Shown here piece by piece: positions 58,074 through 64,000 of a stretch of 64,000 nt of DNA. Origin of the DNA: Gloeopeniophorella convolvens. Lineage: Eukaryota > Basidiomycota > Agaricomycetes > Russulales. Under the pieces are notes generated by a model, which saw nothing but the letters and a program-made list of their open reading frames with translations, made no database searches and was not told the origin of the DNA. A program made the position numbers and the translations under genes. The number at the start of each line of letters is the position of its first letter. Position 1 is the first letter of the stretch. Location: NCBI GenBank assembly GCA_022496205.1, contig WTXD01000008.1, forward strand, positions 124,001-188,000. The letters run 5' to 3'.

Positions 58074-58709
58074 TCCAGTGAAGGAGTTCCAGATCGTCGA
58101 CTTCTTCCTCCCCAACCTCAAGGATGAGGTCATGAAGATCATGCCCGTGCAGAAGCAGACCCGCGCCGGTCAGCGCACACGCTTCAAGGCTTTCGTCGCC
58201 ATTGGTGACTTCGACGGCCATGTCGGCCTCGGCGTCAAATGCGCGAAGGAAGTCGCCACCGCCATCCGTGGTGCGATCGTTCTCGCCAAGCTTTCTGTTA
58301 TTCCCGTCCGCCGTGGTTACTGGGGTGCCAACCTCGGTGCACCGCACACCGTGCCATCGAAAGTCAGCGGCAAGGTTGGCTCGGTTATGTGCCGGCTGAT
58401 CCCCGCACCCCGTGGTACGGGTATCGTCGCCGCTCCCGCCTCGAAGCGTCTCCTCCAGCTTGCGGGTGTCTCCGACTGTTACACGCAGTCGAAGGGTTCG
58501 ACTGCCACGATGGGTAACTTCTTAAAAGCAACATTCGCCGCCGTACGTTTCCTCTACCTTTGGGTAGAAAGCATTTGTTAATGATCGAATAGATCACCAA
58601 AACCTACGCTTTCCTCACGCCCGACCTTTGGCGCGAGATTCCCCTTTCGAAGTTGCCATACGACGAGCATAGTGCGCATCTTCAGCTCGCAGCGAAGAAG
58701 CAATACTAG
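57835..58709 (+). CDS. RPS2: 40S ribosomal protein S2 (uS5)
   Basis: Cytoplasmic small-subunit ribosomal protein. The N-terminus is the usual Arg-Gly-rich tail ([20 protein letters not shown]), often methylated in eukaryotes. After a 51-nt intron (57945-57995) it reads [20 protein letters not shown], then [100 protein letters not shown] and [21 protein letters not shown] last intron leads to [20 protein letters not shown] and the end AAKKQY, TAG at 58707. All uS5 blocks are present. The first intron has no stop and is a multiple of three. Confidence 0.97.
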
Positions 58710-59699
58710 GGGATGGTTGTTTCCTTGTGAGGTCTCTGTGTACACTCAAAATATGGGCATGTCTTCCACGCTACTCAATTATGATATGCTTTGCACCATA
58801 CTCGCGTGATTTTACCCTATCCAACCTCAAGCCTAGGGTGAGACAATTCCCAGGAATGCAGACAACGCTTGGCCTGCAGCAGTATCGCCTCAGTGGTTGC
58901 AAGGTACCTCAAATATTTTTACGGTCATAGTTGTCCCAGGCGTTTGTAAGTGTACTTATGTAATCGATTACACGCAAATAGCAGCCTCTAGCCTCTTTCA
59001 GCCATGCAAGGACGTCGGCCCCTTCAGCTCCCCGTTCCAACGTTCATGCTTTCACTGTGTAGTTCCCACCGGACGATGGGGAGGAGCACACAATGTGAGA
59101 CATTAATAACGATAGTGCTCGTATATAGTATGCCGGCGGCTTAGCAGATGACTGAGATGAAGGCGAGTTAGTGAATCTATGTCCTTAGGTCTTCTACCTG
59201 CACACCGTGGCTCCCCTCACCTAGGGATCACAACTTTCCGTCTCTCTTTGAGAAGGAGATCCTTTTCTTAGCACCGCAGCACAGTTTCTCTTGGTTCAAC
59301 GTTCTCCCTACTCCCATGGTCCATCTTGTGGCGGCTGCTCTCATCCTAGCTCGCTCTCGCACCCTGCTCTCTCTCTTGCTCAGTCTCGCGGCCTCGGTCC
59401 AGTCCTTCGTCTCTCCTTCGGAGCGAGTCCTACCGTGGCGCTAACATAGAAAAGTACGGGAGGAATGACGCTCGAAACCTACAGCTGCTCGGCCATAGTT
59501 TCGAGCCACGCAACTAAACCAGGAAACGAAAGAAGACGTCCCCTGATAGAAAACATCGTGGTCTTACTACGTGATTCAATATGCGCAGATATTCAACCTG
59601 TGCACGACTCAGATGTATGCGTTCGCTACAGGAGAAACCTGCGACTATAGCGAGGGGCTTATCCATCGCGGAACGATTGTCTTCCGCGATCGGCATAAG
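58710..59699. other. Intergenic region with a tiny hydrophobic frame
   Basis: About 1 kb. At 59316-59444 a 42-codon ATG frame has a signal-like start (MVHLVAAALILARSRTLLSL). It may be a remnant of the start of the broken sphingomyelinase gene downstream or chance. Nothing else was seen. Confidence 0.4.
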
Positions 59700-61281
59700 A
59701 TCGGCAACGGAGACTACTTTGGCGCGCCTTTTGATCGAGTTGCTCGTGGCGGGCGCCGCCCTCACTGTCTCGCCAGCGCTCGCGGCGGTGGCGGCCGCGT
59801 CATCGCTGGCGCTCGGCCCATCGTCGTTCACCGCGCCCGGGGCGTTCCCGACGTCGCCGTGCAAGTGGTACTTCAACGACCCTACCGCCACCTCGGCGTA
59901 GCCGCAGCCTGTCATCTCGGACCCTGTGCTTGTGCGCATGTATGCCGCTTTCTACCCTGCCAGCACCCTGGCGCACTCTTTTCCAACACAAAACATATCC
60001 GTTCGCGCTCACCAATCCGAAGGACATACCCCAGGTACGTTGTCGTGCCTTCGAGTGTCTCGCATTCCTCACACAACGCTCGGGCAGAATGGTACCACGG
60101 ACCCGGACCCGGACCCGGACCCGCTTCCCGCTCGCCCGCCCGCCCGACGAGCAGCTCTTACAAAACGCCATCGCGCAGGTATAGGGCTTCTCCACGAACC
60201 CCATCTTTGCGGGAAATGCATGTGCATTTTGCACCGCGACACTGCAGGTCGCCAGGTTCCTCGCGCTCGCGGCGCCCGCGCAGACCCCCGCATTCGCGGT
60301 GTTCTTCTGCGAGCACTTCAAACTGTCCAGCACGTGTGACACGTTGTTTGGCGCGAGGACACCCGGGCCCGTGGTCGCGCAGGCGCTTGCAAATGCGGAC
60401 GTCACAGGGTACGACGGCCTGGTGTATGCGCCGCGTCTGTGGCGGGTGTGTAGGTGCTGATATAGTTGAGGTGGCAGATGATTTGCGAGAATTTCGTGGG
60501 CGCGTGCTCACTCCCGTCGACACCCCCGCTGAACCTCAACGCGAACAACGCAACAGACATTGGTGCACAGACGGCTCTGGCGACGTCGTGGATCGGCCCG
60601 TCCATCATCCCGCTCACGAACCTCAACTCCGGCTTCCGCGCGTACGAGATTGACTCTGTGGTACGCCGTTCGGCCGGCGGCCGTCTCGCCTCCGGCTGCT
60701 CTTGCGCGCTCGGGTAACTTAACGCGCATGCGCCGCGCAGACGTTAAACATCGTCGACGCGCACACGTGAGTCCTAACCATGGCTGAACGATGGGCATGC
60801 TGACTTGGCGGCCGTGCAGGTGACGAAGCGATGTGAACTCGTTCGCTGCTCGAGGGGCAGACCGCGATCGGCCCGACGTATGTGTACGGATACAACACGC
60901 ACGCGGCGTATGGCGCGAACATCGCCGGCTGGGGCGCGAACGACCCGCTCAACGCGACGCGGTGGTACCTTGTGACCGAGCGTACGCACCATTCTGCCCC
61001 TCACCCACCGCACTGCACTGATATAATTGTGTGCTATGCAGAGATGGAGGCGAATCCGGATCTCGTTACGGTGCGTAGCGTCTTGGCGTGTGACGTGTGG
61101 GGTTCGATTGGTGGCTAACGCGAACCTTTTACGCGGGCGTTCAACGACTTCCGGGGCAAACAATCCGTGCGTACCTGCATGCGCGGGCGAGTGCGCCACC
61201 GCGAAGATATGCCACATGCGCAGCGGCTTGTCGAGTATTGCGCTGCGGAACTGCCGGCGTGGCTTCGGGTTCGTGCAGTAA
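59700..61281 (+). pseudogene. Broken acid sphingomyelinase-like gene, catalytic domain deleted
   Basis: Remnant of a secreted acid sphingomyelinase-type phosphodiesterase. N-terminal parts are readable: SPCKWYFNDPTATSA, a TAG at 59899, PQPVISDPVL, YPFALTNPKDIPQ, LLQNAIAQV, another TAG (60182), then a saposin-B-like domain with its cysteines (NACAFCTATLQVARFLALAA, FFCEHFKLSSTCDTLFG, ANADVTGYDG) and MICENFVGACSLPSTPPLN. There the frame jumps straight to NNATDIGAQTALATSWIGPS, IIPLTNLNSGFRAYEIDSV, TLNIVDAHT, GQTAIGPTYVYGYNTHAAYG, WGANDPLNATRWYLVTE and the Cys-rich end CAGECATAKICHMRSG. The whole metallophosphoesterase core is gone. Frame changes occur near 60840 and 61170, with a stop near 60821. 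It ends at TAA 61281. The gene cannot give a working enzyme. Confidence 0.85.
60103..60122. repeat. GGACCC microsatellite inside the pseudogene
   Basis: Four tandem copies of GGACCC lie between two homologous blocks of the broken sphingomyelinase gene. In one frame they read Asp-Pro repeats. Such slippage-prone sequence may have added to the decay of the gene. Confidence 0.75.
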
Positions 61282-62078
61282 GTGTGCCGATGACTGCTGC
61301 TGCTGCTCATCCTGCCGCCTCCACTTTTTTGTTGCTTCAATATCAGTGACGTATTCTATTCATGATCGTGCGGTGTCAGATGTGTTTCCGAGCGCTCAAT
61401 CCGAATGCACGAACAATCGCTCGTGCCAGTGAACTACACTGGAGTCAGCATCTTGAGCACATAGAAATTCAGAAGCGCGGTGTCGTCAAGAAGCGTGAGG
61501 CCAGGGGTCGCCTTCAAGACCTCCAGCGGCTGCAGAGTGAAGCACCAGGCGTCAGCCACCCATTGACATCGGGGTACTTTATAGAGCAACGAGACGAACT
61601 CTGCCACCATCCGAATTCCCAAGTGGCATAAGTACATTAAGTACCTGTGGGCAGCGGCGCGGCCGTTCGATGCACACTGCACTGTCGGCGACTGCCAGTG
61701 GGCGCATAGCCGAACCTAATTCTACTCCCAATCATTACGTACAACGCATCACTCCGCCCGGGGTCTCAATCAAGCGTTCGGTTGCTGATGCCGAGAAATC
61801 CGCCTGCCAACACAAAATGATAACCCCGCATCGAGGACTTAACTTCCTGCTCCGCTCAGGTTATGTCAGACTCGCGTGTATTTGCAGCTGGCAGGGGCCT
61901 ACGGTAGCCTTTGTCTCCTAAAGCAGACCTTAGTAACGGAAGACAGTCGTTCCGTTATAAGCGGTAGCCTGCGGTTTCGGTTTTAGCTGGTGCATGTCGG
62001 TCCCGACGGAGCAGGCGCTCCCTACATAAAGTGTCACAAGGCCCCACACCACTACCGTCCTTGACGATATCTACAGTC
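61282..62078. other. Intergenic region
   Basis: About 800 bp between the pseudogene and the arylesterase-like gene. No gene, repeat or clear promoter element was recognised. Confidence 0.5.
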
Positions 62079-63523
62079 ATGGCCCGCACTTGGGCAGTTA
62101 TCTCTGCTGTTTTGGCCACGGCCTTCGCCGTGTACTACCAGCTATTACTAAAGACTATGTTGTCTAATTATGGTTTCTGGAGAGAGGTTGAACCTGTCGG
62201 GAATACCAACTGCAAGCAGATCGAGGCTCTTCAGGCTTGCGAAAGTGCGTAGCTGCGCAGCACTACTTCACTCCGCTGAGAAGTCTAACAATTTACAGAG
62301 ATTTCCTTGCATCCCCCCAGCGGACTGGTTTACCTCGCCTGTTCAACACCGGCTTACCGGCAGGCCTGGGTCCCCGCTCTCCGCCGGTTGGATGCGGACA
62401 AACACGCGTTTGATGATTACATTGCCACTTACGACCCAACCACAGACGCGGTCAAGCGTCTGACTTTCGAAGGCTTCCCAACACCACAGGGCTACGGTTC
62501 GCACGGCTTGGATGTCGTCCCATCGGCGTCCAACCCGAATGAACTCTTCGTCTACGCAATCAACCATCGTAAACCGCTCAGCGGCAATGCCAAAGAGGTC
62601 GGCGCAAACTCAGTCGTGGAGATCTTCAAGACGACCGTCAGGGGAGACACGCTCACACATGTGACGACCGTTGAGGACCCGATCATCGATACGCCAAACG
62701 ATCTGGTTGGTTTCCCGGACGGGAAGAGCTTCTACTTCACAAACGACCACTCGCAGAAGTCTGGCTTTGTAAGTAGAATTGCGTACATAATACCACTGAC
62801 TTGCATCACTCATGCTGGGCTTTCGTTGCTCTGTAGATCCGTACGCTTGAGAGCTTCGGACTGCCCCGCTCCTCGGTTGGTTATTGTCACGTTGACAACG
62901 GCTGCAAGATTGCCGCTGCCAGGCTCCTCGGATCCAATGGCATTGCACGAGCTCAGAATGGGACCGTTTATCTTGCCAACATCAAACTTGGTCAGGTTCG
63001 CATCTTGGAGGAGCAAAGCGATCACTCTCTTGTGTTGACAGACACTGTTACCTTGGGTGCGCCATCAACACCTCTCCATGATTGTCGAGCGAACGCTGAG
63101 TGGCCGCTGACGCAGACCGCCCCGTGGATAACGTCACACTGGATGAGAACGGAGCGCTTTGGGCGGCTGGCATGGTGATTGCACTCCGTTGGCTCGCCGC
63201 AATGGCCGATCTCACGAAGGTGGCTCCGTCGTCTGCTATCCGTATCACGAGGAACACTGGAGAAGGTGCTTACTTTGGGGAGAATCTGAAGGCTGAAAGG
63301 GTAGCGCATCGCATTCTTCTCGGTGTGCTATTCTCCGCTAAGCTTGGAACAGGTATTCGAAGATGATGGCAACTTAGCCTCCGGCGCAACGACTGCACTG
63401 CACGACGCAAGGCGTAATATATTGTACATGCATGGTAATCTTGGTTCTTCACTATTCGTCGCAACTGGATGTGTTCTGAAATCCAAATTCAGGTTTATAC
63501 AGCCGTGCCCTCGCCGTCTGTAA
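62079..63523 (+). CDS. Paraoxonase/arylesterase-like beta-propeller protein
   Basis: Fungal relative of serum paraoxonase (SMP-30/gluconolactonase superfamily), a six-bladed propeller with bound calcium. A signal anchor starts at ATG 62079 (MARTWAVISAVLATAFAVYY). Blocks include KISLHPPSGLVYLACSTPAY, RLTFEGFPTPQGYGSHGLDV, NELFVYAINHRKPLSGNAKE, DPIIDTPNDLVGFPDGKSFY and FTNDHSQKSGF. Over an intron follow IRTLESFGLPRSSVGYCHVD, ARAQNGTVYLANIKLGQVRI, then DRPVDNVTLDENGALWAAG, TKVAPSSAIRITRNTGEGAY and VFEDDGNLASGATTALHDAR. The Asn and Asp in PNDL, FTND and DNVTLDENG are the expected calcium ligands. The C-terminus (SLFVATGCVLKSKF to PCPRRL, stop at 63521) is unlike the usual ending, so the last exon may be wrong or altered. 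At least five exons are used. Confidence 0.87.
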
Positions 63524-64000
63524 GATCTCAGCTTGAACGGGACCTGTGATCATTCTGGGTAGTGCACATCAGTATTTACCCGGGGTATTTATTAGCTTCC
63601 TTCTGTGAAGTCAGACGATGGATCTTGAATCCAGGAAATATCTCTCCCTGAACATGAATGTTGAGCCCGAGACTCCCGAGAGAATTCCTTACACTGTCGC
63701 GATGTGGTGAAACGTGCGAAGGGGTACTTACTGCATAGCGGCCGCCAATGATTGAAAACCCTATTGAGCGCTTGATCAAGCGGCCAACCGGCAGATCTAG
63801 GGATCGTCGATTATCGATGGTGGATTGCGCCTCGAGGCTGGAGCGTAAACCACGTGATTCGCAATGTTATGTTATGATAGTTTCAGTTTTCTCTTCACGT
63901 TTCCGGACTCGACGTGCACCCTATAATCGGGGTTCTTTGGGGTCGCACTTTTGACTCCTACAACTGCATCGGCTACGAAGTGCAACGCAAGGCACCGAGA
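63524..64000. other. Right edge, no gene seen
   Basis: About 480 bp with short frames only on both strands. No recognised motif or promoter structure. A gene starting beyond the window cannot be excluded. Confidence 0.5.

Noticed and set aside
59571..60653. Plus-strand frame of 360 codons
   Set aside because: It is a non-homologous frame across the sphingomyelinase pseudogene; the recognisable protein blocks lie in other frames.

Overview
This is a nuclear stretch of a filamentous basidiomycete, most likely an Agaricomycete. The genes are closely spaced and cut by many 48-70 nt GT-AG introns. The protein types are fungal: a Zn2Cys6 regulator, a thaumatin-like protein, a PCL-type cyclin, GH23 lysozyme and fungal FAM72. 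No bacterial, viral, CRISPR, tRNA or rRNA feature was found. Reading frames were assembled by joining exons across GT-AG introns and checking that protein families continue across each junction. Nothing was confirmed with transcripts or databases.

Layout. 0-2 kb is empty. 2-12.8 kb: thaumatin-like protein (-), Zn2Cys6 transcription factor (+), BZW/eIF5-mimic protein (-) divergent from a small orphan (+), and a Pho85-type cyclin (-). 12.8-19.5 kb is a large gene-poor block. 19.5-25.3 kb (+): secreted GH23 lysozyme-like protein, protein phosphatase 5, and a secreted precursor made of exon cassettes bounded by dibasic sites. 26-28.4 kb (-): Rrp17/NOL12 and a four-unit polyubiquitin gene. 28.6-29.7 kb holds a possible decayed gene. 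29.8-46.2 kb: MBL-fold protein (-), FAM72 (+), an orphan ending in a CaaX-like box (+), lactonase-type beta-propeller (+), old yellow enzyme (-), a long disordered protein (-), an amidohydrolase-like protein (-) and a coiled-coil protein (-). 47.3-58.7 kb is housekeeping: Tudor-SN/SND1 (-), mitochondrial ribosomal protein bS6m (+), HAD-like hydrolase (-), twin-CX9C DUF3128 protein (+), DUF1771-Smr protein (-), ornithine decarboxylase antizyme with a +1 frameshift site (-), and ribosomal protein S2 (+). 59.7-61.3 kb is a broken acid sphingomyelinase gene that has lost its catalytic centre. 62.1-63.5 kb is a paraoxonase/arylesterase-like gene (+).

The most notable locus is 24138-25317. It encodes a 216-residue secreted precursor in which similar amphipathic peptides are separated by KR/RR sites. 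Each inner intron interrupts the codon for the first residue of a dibasic site in phase 2. A 191-bp exon-intron-exon-intron block is repeated in tandem, so peptide copies can be gained or lost without disturbing the frame or the processing sites. Other points of interest are the antizyme frameshift, two micro-exons (5 and 7 nt), and polyubiquitin introns at the same codon in two units.
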